Assembly: GCF_017591425.1 (NCBI RefSeq)
Contig: NW_024466599.1
Location: 75,372,501 to 75,436,500 of the forward strand
Source: Ochotona curzoniae
Taxonomy: Eukaryota > Chordata > Mammalia > Lagomorpha > Ochotonidae
Length of the DNA: 64,000 bases
Direction of reading: 5' to 3'
Part shown: positions 1-11,154 of the stretch, in pieces
Layout: every line of letters begins with the position of its first letter
Numbering within the stretch: the first letter of the stretch is position 1
Notes under the pieces: generated by a model
Told to the model about the DNA's origin: nothing
What the model saw: the letters and a program-made list of their open reading frames with translations, nothing else
Databases searched by the model: none
Made by a program: the position numbers and the translations under genes

Positions 1-1115
1 GACTCCGACTGGCTTCTGAATGGGATGCTGGAGTGTAGCCCATGGCTTTACCCACTGTACAGCAGTGTTGGGTGCTGTAGATGTTTTCTTAAACTCGAAA
101 ATTCATGAATATATTAACATCAAATTGTTGAACATGGATTTTATTAAGAATAACTAGTGAGATTTGTTTATTAAAGTCATTGCTTAAAAAAAAAAACTCG
201 GGGCTTTGACTCTTTTCATGTCAGTTTCATTGAAGACCCCTCGATTGTCACACATGGCTGTTACTCTCAGAATGTGGCAGGACCCTGTTTGTCCCCTCCC
301 AGTGATGCGGTGCAGTGCTCCAGCTGACGTTAGTTTCGCAGAGCAGAGGGTGCCCAGGTCTCTGTAGAGGAGAGTGGTCATGCCTTATGCCTTGCTCTGA
401 CCTGGTGGTAGGCCTGGGATGAGGCTGCTCCCCCACATACACTGCGTAGAGCAAGTTCTGACGTCACTCTAGGTTTGAGTTGGTTAATGCGTGGTTTCAG
501 ATGCCCCCAGCACACATGCAAGGTAATTAGCTAATCGACGTTTTGCCTTATGACATTTCTGGGTTCCAGGAGGCAGGATTCTTAGTCACAGGAAAGAAGC
601 ACCTGACCCGAGCATGACAGCGGGGACACCGCAGGCTCCCCAGGCCTGTGTGTGACCAGCCCCGCCTCCTTTGTGACGTGGTACCTAATGAAGAATAGCC
701 ACACACTGGAGTGAATTCTCAGCACTTATTGTGCCTCCTCAATTATTTAAATCTACCCTTTCCATTTGTTCTGTTTTGCCTTTTGCTAATTATATGATGT
801 TCTTAGAAATGGAGCATTTAAAAAAAAATCTCTGGCTGCAAGACTAATCAAGAATAATAAATATTTATTGTATACTTTGGGAAGGCTTTTGCTTGTTTAG
901 CCTTGGCAGACAGAGAGCCAGAGTGGAAGTTAAGTCACCTTCCATCGTCTGGCTCACTCTAAATGCTTAGGACCCGGGCAAACCCAGAACCCAGAGCTCA
1001 AAATTCAGATGGGGCCTTTCATGTGGGGATAAGAATCCAGCTGATTGACACCACCCGACGTTCGTGCTGGCCTGGAGCGGGAGTGGGCTCCTGAACCAAG
1101 CCCCTGTCGTGTGGG
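1..1115. other. Unassigned non-coding sequence
   Basis: No gene or clear repeat recognised. There is an A-run at about 187-197, and 720-880 is AT-rich. The open frames here are short and lack coding character. Probably intergenic or intronic. Confidence 0.5.
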
Positions 1116-1130
1116 ACACTAGACATTTTA

Positions 1131-1427
1131 TTTTGTTTGATTTTTTTTAAAAAAGATTTATTTAATTGGAAATGCAGATACGCAAAAGGAGAAGCAGAGA
1201 GAAAGATCTTCCATCCGCTGGTTCACTCCGCAGGTGGTTGTAGCGGCCACGCTGAGCTGATCCACAGGCACCCTCTTCATGTCTTCCACATGGGTGCAGG
1301 GTCCCAAGGGCCACAAGCCGGGAGCTGAAAGGGAAGTGGAGCAGCTGGGATTAGAACCAGTGCCCATGTGGGATCCCAGTGCATGCAAGGCAAGGACTTC
1401 AGCCACCAGGCTATCGCACTGGGCCCA
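1131..1427 (-). mobile_element. CSINE (tRNA-derived SINE), near full length
   Basis: Reads as the reverse complement of the lagomorph C-repeat: a T-rich tail at 1131-1165, a GGTTCACTCC-like block, a GCAGGGTCCCAAGG block, and a head ending in GGGCCC at 1421-1426. Imperfect flanking direct repeats (ACACTAGACATTTTA at 1116-1130 and ACACTGGCATTTT at 1428-1440) look like its target-site duplication. Confidence 0.85.
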
Positions 1428-1775
1428 ACACTGGCATTTTAACTGGTGCCTTAGGCAACTAGACTGTCTGACCCTGGAAGGTTTTTGAAATGGAATTTTT
1501 GGTATTAAAAGCTCTGCTTCTCAGCATGTAGTAATAAATATTCAAGTGTTTAACGTGTTTTACTTTTCTGTAGCACAGCTTTCTTGTATGTAAATTTATT
1601 GAAAGGGCACACACAGAATGTCTCTTTCATCTTGTTTCTGTTTTTAAATTCTAATTTTCATCTCTGCATACCACTTGTCCTCAGGCCTTACGTCGAGTCC
1701 AAGTGGGTATTTAGTAAGAATTGTGTGTCTGTCCTCTATAACAGGGGACGTTAGAGTGGAAGGAGCTATTCCTTT
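1428..1775. other. Unassigned non-coding sequence
   Basis: AT-rich sequence between two minus-strand SINEs. No feature recognised. Confidence 0.5.
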
Positions 1776-2106
1776 TTTTTTTTTTTAAAGATCTATTTAT
1801 TTTTATCGGAAAGGCAGATTTACGAAGAGGAGACAGACAGACAGATATTCTGTCCACTGATTTGCTGCTCAAGTGGCTGCAAAGGCTGGAGCTGAGCTGG
1901 ACTGAAGCCCGTAGTCAGGAGCTTCGTCTGGGTCTCCCATGCGAGTGCAGGGTCCCAAGGCTTTGGGCTGCCCTCTATTGCTTTCCCAGGCCACAAGCAG
2001 GGAGCTGGATGGGAAGCAGGGCCGCCTGGGTTAGAACCAGAATCCATACAGGGTCCTGGGCATTCAGAGATAGGAGTTAGCTGCTGGGCCATCATGCCAG
2101 GCCCAG
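1776..2106 (-). mobile_element. CSINE, near full length
   Basis: Minus-strand copy. A 14-nt T-run (A-tail on the element strand) is followed by the AAAGATCTATTTATT block, the GGGTCCCAAGGCTTTGGGC and GCAGGGAGCTGGATGGGAAG blocks, and a head ending in CCAGGCCCA. Confidence 0.88.
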
Positions 2107-2954
2107 GGGGGCACTCTTAGTAGTTTATTCACTGAGCCACATGGCCACTGCTGTGAATTTTGTATTCTCTCCCAAGTTCATGTTGAGATCTTAACCCAGA
2201 GGTGACAACGTTGTGATCTTGACCTCAGCCATGGGCCTGTAAGGTAGCTTTTGTCGTTGGTATGCCCTCCGGCGTGGGGTGTGCGTGCCAGTAGCCTGCT
2301 CTGGCTGAGGCAGCATCCAGCCTTGAGTGATCCGCCCTCGCCTTTCCCACTGCCTACATCAGGCTTTTGTCTTCTCCCTGGGGCTCTGCTGCTCTCTGCC
2401 CGCTGACTCTGACCTCCCATCCACCCCTCTCTGATGTCCTGAGCTGGCTGCTGGAGGTATGGGTGTGGTCATTTCCCTTCTCTCTTTTAAACCTGTAGCT
2501 CTCTCTTTATAGGCTCTGTTGTGTTGGTCGTGGGATTAACACATCTGACTTTTGCCTTGTTTTCTCAACACTGTACGTTTCAATTTCACAAATACGATTC
2601 CACTGGTGAATCCGGGCTGTGTTCTTTCGCACTTCTCTGTCTTTGTAGGTGCCCTTGTTCTTGTTGATGCCTGGGCTGCCTTCCCTATAACTGCCTCCAC
2701 TTCCACCTGCCGCCTTCCGCTGTTACAAACCTTGGTGCAAAGTGTGTTTCTCCTTTGCAGCCTTTGGAATGCTCCTAGCTAGAATGGGTAACCAAGCCCC
2801 TGAATTATCTGCTAATTTCCGTGTATCTGATCCTTGTGCTGATTCCTAATGCAGTCCAGCGGTAAAATCCTGCCTGTTGGTTGCTGTGATTCTTTGCTTC
2901 CTCTCAGGTGATGCCTGGTTTCTGTGTGGTGGGCATTCTCTCTTTACCCTGTCC
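2107..2954. other. Unassigned non-coding sequence
   Basis: Pyrimidine-rich in 2470-2760. No gene, RNA or confident repeat recognised. Confidence 0.5.
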
Positions 2955-3540
2955 ACAGAGGGTACATCCCAGGACCGCTAGAGGATACCCTGAACCAGGG
3001 ATAGTATTGAATCTTATGCAGACATCCTGTGTGCTTTTCCAACAAATATATGTCTTAGTAAGTGCCTCATTAAGAGAGTAATAATGATAACTAGAAATCA
3101 GATACAGTGATTATGACAGGATACTATGATGAAATTGCCAAGATGGTGGCAACTATATAATCAAGATGATAATTAATCTTGTGTTTTGGGACTGTTAAGT
3201 AACATCAAGGTGATCTGAACACAAACCCTTGGACAGTGAGGGCAGCGGGTCTGGTAACTGAGGCATCTACGGAGTGCTACAGGGTGGGTAGCACATACTG
3301 CGTGGTTACGCTGGACAAAGGTGTGGTCGTATCCCAGCAGGACAGAACAGGAGGATGCCAAGATTTTGTTAACACCGCTCAGAACAGTGTACAGTTTAAA
3401 ACATGGGAAATGCTGATTTCTGGAATCTTCCTTTTACTATTTGGGGGCTGTAGTGGATCATCGGGGGGGTCAATAGCAGTTCTTTTATCTTTTTGCTGTG
3501 TTACAGCAGTGTCGTCTTCATGGTCCATGTAGATGTGTCA
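2955..3540 (+). mobile_element. Ancient DNA transposon remnant, Tigger/MER44-like
   Basis: The text around 2965-3120 (CATCCCAGGACCGCTAGAGG, then a CTGAACC-type block, then an AATAATGATAACTA block) follows the order I remember for the non-autonomous Tigger7/MER44-type consensus. 3250-3330 resembles its later part. It is heavily diverged, has no open transposase, and the family name is from memory. A second relative lies at 53236-53510. Confidence 0.5.
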
Positions 3541-4261
3541 GATGATGAAAGTTGACCATTTCCTTGAGAGCGAGGATCCAGCTTGTGTGCTTATGGTGGC
3601 CCAAAGCTTGTGCCTCTCAGAACTGGATTCAGGTCGTTTGTGTTGGCACACTCCCTCTGGTGCTGCTGAGGTGACAGGCTGATCTTGCCAAGTGCAGCGG
3701 GCTCGTTGGTTCCATTGGCAGTTGATGGAGCCTGAGCCGCCCAAGGTGCTTGTGGTTGAGTACTTAGGATTCAGTTGTGGAGCAAAACCAAAGGAGAAGC
3801 TGCCTTCTTGGGGCTTTTAACAAGTCAAGGAATCCTGGGGGCCAGAGCTCTCAAAGGTGTCGTGTGCTTCCTCCAAGTTCTGCTGGGAAAACAGCAGCAG
3901 CCCACATCTCAGCTGCTCATCTGCCATCAGAAAGGTAGCCAGCTTTACCTTTGGGCTTTCCTTGAAATGGTATGCGGTCATTGCAAAAAGGCAAAGTCTG
4001 GTCAGTGCAGTTTTGAATGCTGCTGGTCACGTGGCTGGATCCTAGGTGCTGTCCCAATTCCTGCCTCTGGCAACCCTTGCTGGTGGAAGAAGGCCTCCCT
4101 GAGTGTCCTTCTTGTGTTTGTGTGTTGTGAAGGAGGAGGTTATTCCAAAGCCAGGAAGTTGGGCGGCATCTCGCACAGACTGGCGGTTGAGTCAGCCCCT
4201 GTAAGAATGTGCTGAGAAATGCTGATGACCTCTCCAAGGACCACCTCTGTCTCTTGTGTTA
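3541..4261. other. Unassigned non-coding sequence
   Basis: A 146-codon open frame lies at 3775-4215 on the plus strand, but its composition and neighbours give no sign of selection. Nothing else recognised. Confidence 0.45.
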
Positions 4262-4650
4262 CTATAAGGAAATACTTGACGCCTCATGCTTTATCAAGAA
4301 AAGAGGTTTGCTTACCTCACAGTTTTGGAAGCTGAACGTCCAAAATTGGGGGACTCTTTTTGTGGCCTCTGGTGAGGATCTTGTGGCAGATTACCTCCTG
4401 GTTGGGAGCACATGGGAGAGGCGGGGGGTCATGAGGCAAGACAAGAAGACATAAGACGCTAGGGTTTGCTGCTTTCTTAAACAGTTCACTGTCAAGGAAT
4501 TCAGGTCCCTAGAGAACCACCTAATCTCTTTTAAGGGACAGCACCCCTAATGGCCCATAATGTCCCCAGGTCCTACTCTTGCCACCCTGCGGACCAAGCT
4601 TGCAGTACATGAACCCTTAGGGCACGCCAACCCTATCCAAACCATAGCAC
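4262..4650 (+). mobile_element. MaLR (MST/THE1-like) LTR remnant
   Basis: Shows the ordered landmarks of mammalian apparent LTR retrotransposon LTRs: a GAGGTTTGCTTACCTCACAG block, then TTTTGGAAGCTGAACGTCC, CTCTGGTGAGGATCTTGTGG, an AACCACCTAATCTCTTTTAA block, and a terminal ATCCAAACCATAGCA. The assignment rests on remembered consensus order. Confidence 0.65.
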
Positions 4651-5059
4651 TGGTGTCATGGGTTGCTTTGCAACCAAGATCCTGGGTTGGTTGCATTTTT
4701 TTTTTTTCACACACCAGTCATCATCCAGGTATTTTCTGTTTCAAATGTTTTAGAGATTTATTTGTTTTTACTTGAAACGTGCAGTTAGAGAGCAACGTGA
4801 TGTCACAAGTGAAAAATTCAGCTGACTTCATGCGATGGGGAATCAAAATGCAGGTGTACTTAAAATATTGTGTAATGTAGATGTTTGTTGAAGCAGATAA
4901 GATGTTCCTTGGATTGCATTATCTCCTATCAGCATGTTTGGATTCTAATCCTGGCTACATTATTGAGTAAAGTGTGTATGAAAAATACATGTAGACCTAG
5001 GTTCCAGGGTACTAAGTAAAAGTTTGTGGAAGGTGAAATTAGAAGATAAACTTTGTTTC
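4651..5059. other. Unassigned, with a possible degraded SINE scrap
   Basis: 4745-4840 begins with an AGAGATTTATTTG block that could be the tail end of a very old minus-strand CSINE. The remainder is AT-rich and unrecognised. Confidence 0.4.
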
Positions 5060-5084
5060 ACATTTTAAAACAGAGATTTATTTC

Positions 5085-5418
5085 AGGCCCAGTGCCAGAG
5101 CATAGTGGGTAAAGTCCTCGCTTTGCATGTACTGGGATCCCATATGGGTGCCATTTCGTATCTCGGCAGCCCTGCTTCCCATCCAGCTCCCTGCTTGTAG
5201 CCTGGGTGTAAGCAGTCGAGGATGGCCCAACATCTTGGGACCCTGTACCTGTGTGGGAGACCTGGTGGAGGCTCCTGGCTTGGCACAGCTCTGACCATTG
5301 CAGTCAGTTGGGGAGTGAATTAGTGGATGGGAAATCTTCCTCTTTGTGTCTCCTCCTTTCTGTATATCTGACTTTGCAATAAAAATAAATAAATCTTAAA
5401 AAAGAGAGAGAGAGAGAG
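5085..5418 (+). mobile_element. CSINE, full length, nested in an older copy
   Basis: Head GGCCCAGTGCC at 5086, CATATGGGTGCC, a GGGACCCTGTACC block and an AATAAAAATAAATAAATCTT tail. A perfect 13-bp target-site duplication, AGAGATTTATTTC, sits at 5072-5084 and 5419-5431. The A-rich tail runs straight into a GA dinucleotide repeat. Confidence 0.92.
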
Positions 5419-5422
5419 AGAG
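5403..5422 (+). repeat. GA dinucleotide microsatellite at a SINE tail
   Basis: About ten AG units directly follow the A-rich tail of the SINE at 5085 and run into its right target-site duplication. Confidence 0.9.
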
Positions 5423-5723
5423 ATTTATTTCTTTTTGGAAGTTAGAGGAAAAGACAGAGAGAAATTGTCCGTCTGCTGGTTTGGTCCCCAGATGGCTACA
5501 GTGGCAGTGCTGGGCCAGGCCTGTGCCAGGAGTCAGGAACTTCCTTTGGGCCTCAGACATGCGTGGCGGGGGCCAAATGCTTAGGGCATCTTTTGCTGCT
5601 TTTCCCAGGCCCTTAGCAGGGATCTGTGTTGGAAACAGAACAGTAAGGACAATAAACTGGTGAGCACTGTCACGTGCATTCACAACCCTGTTCCTATATG
5701 GAAGACTTTGAAATCTACATATT

Positions 5724-5846
5724 TGAGAGCACTTTAAAAAGTTTACAAAAATGCATATTATGAAAAAGTTGTTCGGATTTCAAACATTTTGTGCTAAAAT
5801 ATGCTTCTGATTCCATTTTGTCATGAACTTTTGGGGATACCTTCGC
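5724..5846 (-). mobile_element. Mariner-type MITE
   Basis: A short element with inverted ends: AAAAAGTTTACAAAAATG near the left, and CATTTTGTCATGAACTTTT near the right, whose complement matches it. The core TTTCAAACATTTTGTGC is shared with copies at 28682, 41219, 56122 and 59044. No coding capacity. Confidence 0.65.
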
Positions 5847-6854
5847 TTGTGCAAACACTTCTACAATCTAAAATGTAAAACATGTTTTGTTGCAAGCATT
5901 TCAAGTAAGGACAACTCAACCATGTAACTTTGCAGACATGTTCAAAGCTCCCAGAAAGAAAAGTGCTCGGCTCTCTCTCCATAGTTTGGGCTGATACCAT
6001 TATGATCCTCCGAGGAGCTGCAGCATGGAGGTCCTGGTACCCTGGGCAGGAGACTTGTGGGGTGTGGTCATGGAATCCCAGATGCTGGCTGCGTTAGTTT
6101 CTCAGGGGTGATGGAAGGAAGCATGACAAAAACCTTTGTCTCTAGCAGCACACCTGCTCTGTGGTGCTGACTGCACAGCTCAAGTCCAGTGCATGGCCGG
6201 GGATCTGCCGCCTCTAGCACCTCCAGGCTGTCCCTTCCCTGCCCCTTGCAGCAGCTGCTGAAGGCTAGCGTCTTCCGTAAACCTTGGCTGCAGCCTCTGT
6301 CTCTGTGACTAGAGGAGAAGACCTTGGCCTGGCTGACCATTCTGTGAGAGTTGCTTGACAGAACTTTCGTTTGGTGTGCATGAGAATGTCTCAGTTAGCA
6401 AAGTTCAGGGTGTGGAAGTTGACTCAGGTCCTGATGATCTTTATGGGGGACTGTGTCCTGTGAAATCAATCTTCTTGCTTGCAGAAAGTGACATGGATCC
6501 CAGGGTTAGGGCCCCTCCCCTACTGTGTCAGCTGTGTTTGGGCTCTGGCCACACACAGGTGCATTGTTCTCCATCGTGAACCAGCAGTGCGGAAGACAGT
6601 GTCTGAGGATGAATTTGTTGCCTATCGTTTTGGAAGAAGCGGTGTCTGTGTGAACTTGCACTGCGAATTGATGTGTTGCAATGTTCAAGACTGCACACTC
6701 TTTTTAAATGTCATATCAGGTTTGCTGAGTGACCTCAGTAGTTGAATGCCTGGAGACTTGTATTGAGTGTGATGAGCAGTTTGAAAGCTAAGAGGACCTG
6801 GTGGCGGGGAAAGTGTGGTGTCATTTGTTTTGCATAAAACAAATTCTTTGAAGA
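5847..6854. other. Unassigned non-coding sequence
   Basis: No gene or confident repeat recognised. The open frames at 6068-6340 and 6355-6745 look random in composition. Confidence 0.45.
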
Positions 6855-7112
6855 ATTTATGAGTCTGTTGGAGACAGGGAGAGCTCTTGTCCGTTTGTTC
6901 ACTCTCCAATGTTGGTCCAGTTTGTGGAGCTGGGCTGGGTGGAAGCCAGAAGCTGGAAATCCAATTGAGATCCTGGAATAGGCAGCAGGGACCCAACTGT
7001 TGCAGGCATCTCTTGCTGCAGTGTAGGGTCTTCAGTAGCAGGTGGCTGGAATTGAGAGCTGGAGCTCAGCGTCTAACCTGGCACAGGGGTGTTACCTGCT
7101 AGGCCACACCCT
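6855..7112 (-). mobile_element. Old CSINE copy
   Basis: Diverged minus-strand copy with GTTTGTTCACTCTCCAATG, GAAGCCAGAAGCTGGAA and a head-side CTGCTAGGCCACACCC. The block spacing fits an old C-repeat subfamily. Confidence 0.65.
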
Positions 7113-7724
7113 TTCCCAGGTACAGGTTGTGCTTTGCTTCGGGAAGTCTCCTTGGCTGAGGGCTTGAGGCTGACTAGTCTGTGATACTGGGCAGAGCCAT
7201 TGCTGCTCTTCTTGCTGCTCTACTCTGGGCCTGCTCTGTGTGCTCCTGTGTCCCATTGCTTGCTGCTTCCTGCCTGCTCTAATGAGCCAACCCAGCCTGT
7301 CCTGTCTTTACGATGGCCTTTGCTGGCCTGCAGCTGACCAGTGGGAAGCAGTGTGCATGCTGTGTGACTCTGTCGCCTCTCCCAGTGGGGCTGTGTGTGA
7401 CCCCACTGGCCATGCTGTATGTGAAGAAGTATGCTCCTGCATTTCTCTACAGCAGCTCCTGGCTCTCAGAGCAGGCTTCTCACTCTGGGCCACTGCGAGA
7501 CTCCCTCCTGGCCAGGCAGCTGCCTTGGCACACACTGTGTGTCATTTGCTTTGTTTGCAGCTCCTGCCAGTCCCTTCAGTTGCTTGAGCCCGTAGCCAGG
7601 TTTATCTGCCGATAGTAGGTGGGGCTTAAAGGAGCAGTGCTAATGGTCTTGGATGCTGGCCTCCTTGTTCTCTTGACAGCCTGCTGACAAAGCCACTGGC
7701 TAGTCAGGCTTTTGTCATGGTAAC
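7113..7724. other. Unassigned non-coding sequence
   Basis: CTG/TGC-rich stretch at 7190-7600. Its overlapping open frames on both strands are explained by composition. No gene recognised. Confidence 0.45.
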
Positions 7725-7990
7725 AAGTACTTAGAGAAACCACTTATGGAAGAAGGAAGCTTGCTTGGGCTCATGGTTTTGGAAGTTCACTGTCCAGTCC
7801 ATGACTGGGTGCGTCCCTTGGTTTGGTATCTGCTGAGTCTGGAGGTTGGCAGTGGTGGAGTGTGGGCAGAAGGTTCATCTGCAGAGAGAGAGAGCAGGTG
7901 CACCCAGCTGGGCCTTTTCCATCAATCACCTCTTGGGAACTACCTTTTCAGAGTGACCTGAGCCCCTCTTGTGAGGCCAACTGCCACCGC
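7725..7990 (+). mobile_element. Possible MaLR-type LTR remnant
   Basis: GGAAGCTTGCTTGGGCTCATG followed by GTTTTGGAAGTTCACTGTCC resembles the start of MaLR or rodent-type LTRs, and later AATCACCTCTTGGGAAC resembles the end. Weak, memory-based match. Confidence 0.35.
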
Positions 7991-8366
7991 AGGAGTCAAT
8001 TTGCATCCTGTGCTCCTGAGGTTTAAATGTGTGGATTGGGAGCCAGTGGTGACAATTGGATAGACACTGGCTTGTCTCACTGCAGCCCTCTGTGCAGCCA
8101 AAGGCTTGGGTGACATGTCTCCCCCAGGTCTGGGGCTCAGACTGGCCTTTGTGTCACCGCTGCTGTCCTGGTGCTGGTGGGCACAGCTGGAGGGGAAGAG
8201 GGACTGAGAGGGCCTGTGGCTGTGCTGAGGTTCTGGGCAGGGCTGTGATGGTGTCGTGGAGCAAGGGAGAGCCTTCCCACCCCATGCTCTTGGCAAGGCA
8301 CACAGCCTCCCTGGAATGCACCTTGCACCTTTCACCTCTATGGGGTCTGCAGCCGAGGATTTGACT
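7991..8366. other. Unassigned non-coding sequence
   Basis: GC-rich. A 170-codon minus-strand open frame (7940-8452) spans it and enters the SINE at 8367, so it is not a gene. Confidence 0.45.
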
Positions 8367-8560
8367 CGTGGTGTTGTGACATGGCAGATGCACCTGCTGC
8401 CTGTGATGCTGGCATCCCACGTGGGCACCAGTTTGAGTCCTGGTCGCCCCACTTCTGATCCAGCTTCCTGCTCATGGCGTGGGAAAGCAGCAAAAGACCC
8501 ACATGCTTGGGCTCCCTGTCAGCCATGTGGGAGATCCAGGAGGCTTCTAAGATGTCTGGA
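8367..8560 (+). mobile_element. CSINE, 3'-truncated
   Basis: Contains GGCATCCCACGTGGGCACC, a CCAGCTTCCTGCTCATGG block, GGGAAAGCAGC and CATGTGGGAGATCCAGGAGG. It stops before the usual AATAAA tail. Confidence 0.7.
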
Positions 8561-9939
8561 TGACTGAAACTGCTGTGCCTTCTTTAGGAAGGGACTTGAG
8601 CCGAACCCCTGCAGGTGTGGGTCCACATCGAGGCCCTGGAGCCAGTGAGCAACGTGGGATCCATTGTGGTAGTATGTGACACTTGCCTTTCCACTGTGCC
8701 TGCCCCTCTGTGGATGCTCGGCTATGAGCAGTGTGTGACCTGTGACCCTGGCTGAGACCAGGAGCTCTTCAGCAAGTGTTGAGGGGCGCTAGCCGAGCCA
8801 GCACTGTATTCTCAGTGGCAAAGTTCTGCAAGCAGCCGGGTAAGTGAGCGGGGCAGGAGCTGTAGTGGTTTGGGCAGGAGCTGTAGTGGTTTGGGGCAGT
8901 GGCTGTTCTTGTGAGGGCCTGGGCTTGGCGTTTTGGTGCTTGTCCTGTTCGATGTGCTGGGTTGCCCGCAGCTGCACAGCAGATCTCCACTCCAGCCTTG
9001 GCCGCCTGCAAAATGATGGGTCAGGGCAGGGAGAAGAAATGAGCCTGGGGGCTCTTCTTGGCCTTGGGTTCAGGGAATGGGGTTCACTCTCGGATGAGAA
9101 GGCACAGATTGAGTCCCCCAAGAGGAGCTAAGAAGCTCTCATGATGGCTGCAGAGGTCGCTGGAGGAAGTGCTGGTCCCCCTCCCACCCCAGGAACTGTG
9201 AGGGTGGAGGCGGGGTCAGTGAGCGGAGCCTTGGTAGGGATGCTGCGGTGAGATGCCCTGCACTGGTGCTCTGCACCGCCAGGGCTAGTCTTCATGGTGG
9301 AAGACCTAGACACTCCGCTGCTCCCGGTTCTACGGTGGAGCTGTGTGATTTTTATTTGAGGTAAACAATGGCTTGATGCTGACGTGGCCTGAGCCCTTTC
9401 AGAGACTTTGTGCACCCACTCATGCATGTCAGTTTGTAGCACTTCCCAGGGCAGGTGTAATTACTGGAAGGCAGCCATTAGTGGGGGGAGGGGGAGATAA
9501 TGGTGAATTTTATCTATCTTATTCCTTTGAGGATCGTAAAATACATTACCCCGAAGAAACTCAATAAATAATCCAGGTGATAGCCCTACATAAGTACGCG
9601 CAGGTTGTGTTTTTTCTCTAGGAAAAGAATGAAGGATGGAGACCTCTGCCCCTTTCAGCGCGGCAGCTCATTTCCCCAGCCCAGGATGGAATGCTGGCCC
9701 TCACAGGGGCCTTGCAGCTGGGAGCAAGGTCTCTGCTTCCTAGAACATGGGGATTGTTTTTCTTCTCCCTTTATGTTCCGTACCGTGTGCAGGCAGGGAT
9801 GTGGGATTTGTAGGATGAAATGGAGCGGCCCCTTTTCTGTAGAAGGTAGACTCTCTGTTGGGTTTCTGGGTCACCTCATAGCTCTCTGGACCCCACTTCA
9901 GCTCTCTGTACTACCTGGCCTGTGCAAAATCAGAAAGGC
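8561..9939. other. Unassigned non-coding sequence
   Basis: Contains a short tandem duplication at 8851-8892. Several short open frames occur on both strands, with no coding signal. No repeat family recognised. Confidence 0.45.
8851..8892 (+). repeat. 21-bp tandem duplication
   Basis: GGGCAGGAGCTGTAGTGGTT plus T occurs twice, head to tail. Confidence 0.9.
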
Positions 9940-10180
9940 GTTGACTCTGTTATTCGAGAGACGGAGGTATGTTCCAGCTGCTTTTTTTTACTCACCAGTT
10001 GCCTGCCCCAGCCAGGACTGGGATGGATGGCAGGAGCCAGAACTGCATCTGAGTGTCCTGCCCGTTTGAACTGCTGCAACTTTGTAGGGTCTGCATTGGC
10101 AGGGAGCTGGCATTAGGAACTAGAACTGGTCAAATCTGGGCTGTCTGATATGGCACTTGGGTGTCGGAACTGGCCTCAAT
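9940..10180 (-). mobile_element. Old CSINE copy
   Basis: Diverged minus-strand copy: a short T-run, TTACTCACCAGTTGCCTGCC, a GGCAGGAGCCAGAACTG block and a GCAGGGAGCTGGCATTAGG block. Ends are unclear. Confidence 0.5.
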
Positions 10181-10429
10181 TCTAAACCAGGTCAGACACC
10201 CACCTATCCTGTGTTAACAGAAGTTTGCTATCCCTGGCCACACCCAGTGGCATTTCCAGGGGAGCAAGCTTTGCACCTGCTGATCGACCCATTGTCATAC
10301 AGGCTTGGGGTGAACCAGGAAAGGCGGAAGTTCATTTATTTACATGTCCGGTTACTTAAAATGGTATGTTCAGGTCAATAAATGCTGGCATTGGTTTTTT
10401 TGAAGTGAAATCTCCTGTTAAAATCAAGG

Positions 10430-10535
10430 AACATTTGTATTTCTGTTATGTGCCAGATCCTATGCTCTGAATACACCAAGGCCTTGTCACAACCTCCTTG
10501 CCTTTCTCTGTGCCCCTGGAGAGAGCGTGGACATC
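10430..10535 (-). mobile_element. Possible MIR fragment
   Basis: CTGTTATGTGCCAGATCCTATG followed at some distance by CTTGTCACAACCTCC resembles the minus-strand 3' half of a mammalian-wide interspersed repeat. Weak. Confidence 0.35.
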
Positions 10536-10578
10536 ACAGAGAGGTTTCTGAGTCTTTGGCATTGCACGTGAGTGTAAA

Positions 10579-10597
10579 TGTGTGTGTGTGTGTGTGA
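10579..10597 (+). repeat. TG dinucleotide repeat
   Basis: About nine uninterrupted TG units. Confidence 0.95.
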
Positions 10598-10687
10598 CAT
10601 TACTGAAATGGCAATTGCCAGTATTTACATCGGGCACATCTTCTCAGTCTAGTGGAAGCTCCAGCAGCCACGAAGATCGCTAACAGA

Positions 10688-10709
10688 GGGAAGGAAGGAA
10701 GGAAGGAGG
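10688..10709 (+). repeat. GGAA tetranucleotide repeat
   Basis: Roughly five GGAA units. Confidence 0.9.
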
Positions 10710-10817
10710 CACTGTGTGTGTTTCCTGTCCCTGGACCTGTTGTCCTCCTGCTGTCCCAGGACCAAGTGGCCCTAGGCCTCTAGTGTTTCCCATTTTGCAT
10801 TGTTACAATATGGTATT

Positions 10818-10821
10818 GTGC

Positions 10822-10854
<33 letters not shown>

Positions 10855-10856
10855 TG
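10818..10856 (+). repeat. Compound TG/GA microsatellite
   Basis: A TG run passes directly into an AG run. It lies where the tail of the old minus-strand SINE at 10857 would be expected. Confidence 0.92.
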
Positions 10857-11040
10857 AGAATTTCGTTTGGAAGAATTACAGAAAAGAGGATGAGATGTTT
10901 GGATCTTTCATCCTCTGATTCATGCCTCCACATCCCCAAAAACCTGTAATGACCAGGGCCGAGCCAGGATGAAGGCACGAGCCAGGAACTCATTGGATTC
11001 TGTTGGAACTCCAGTAGTTAAGCCAGGTAAACCGTAGCAC
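10857..11040 (-). mobile_element. Old CSINE fragment
   Basis: A TTTCATCCTCTGATTCATGC block, then GGGCCGAGCCAGGATGAAG and GAGCCAGGAACTCATTGG, read as a diverged minus-strand C-repeat without its head. Confidence 0.45.
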
Positions 11041-11154
11041 TGCCTTCCATGTTGTGGATTTGCAGAAAAGTGAAAAATGGAGGAGAGCTGGAACTCTTAA
11101 CTCAGACTTGTCCCCAAAACACTGTTTATGCATTAATTATATTATGCATTATTT

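Larger units (their letters stand above)
5060..5690 (-). mobile_element. Older CSINE, interrupted by a younger CSINE
   Basis: The body lies at 5421-5690 (a TCTGCTGGTTTGGTCCCCAG block, then a diverged core), with its tail-side sequence at 5060-5084. The two parts are separated by the plus-strand SINE at 5085-5418, which duplicated AGAGATTTATTTC on either side. Confidence 0.65.
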
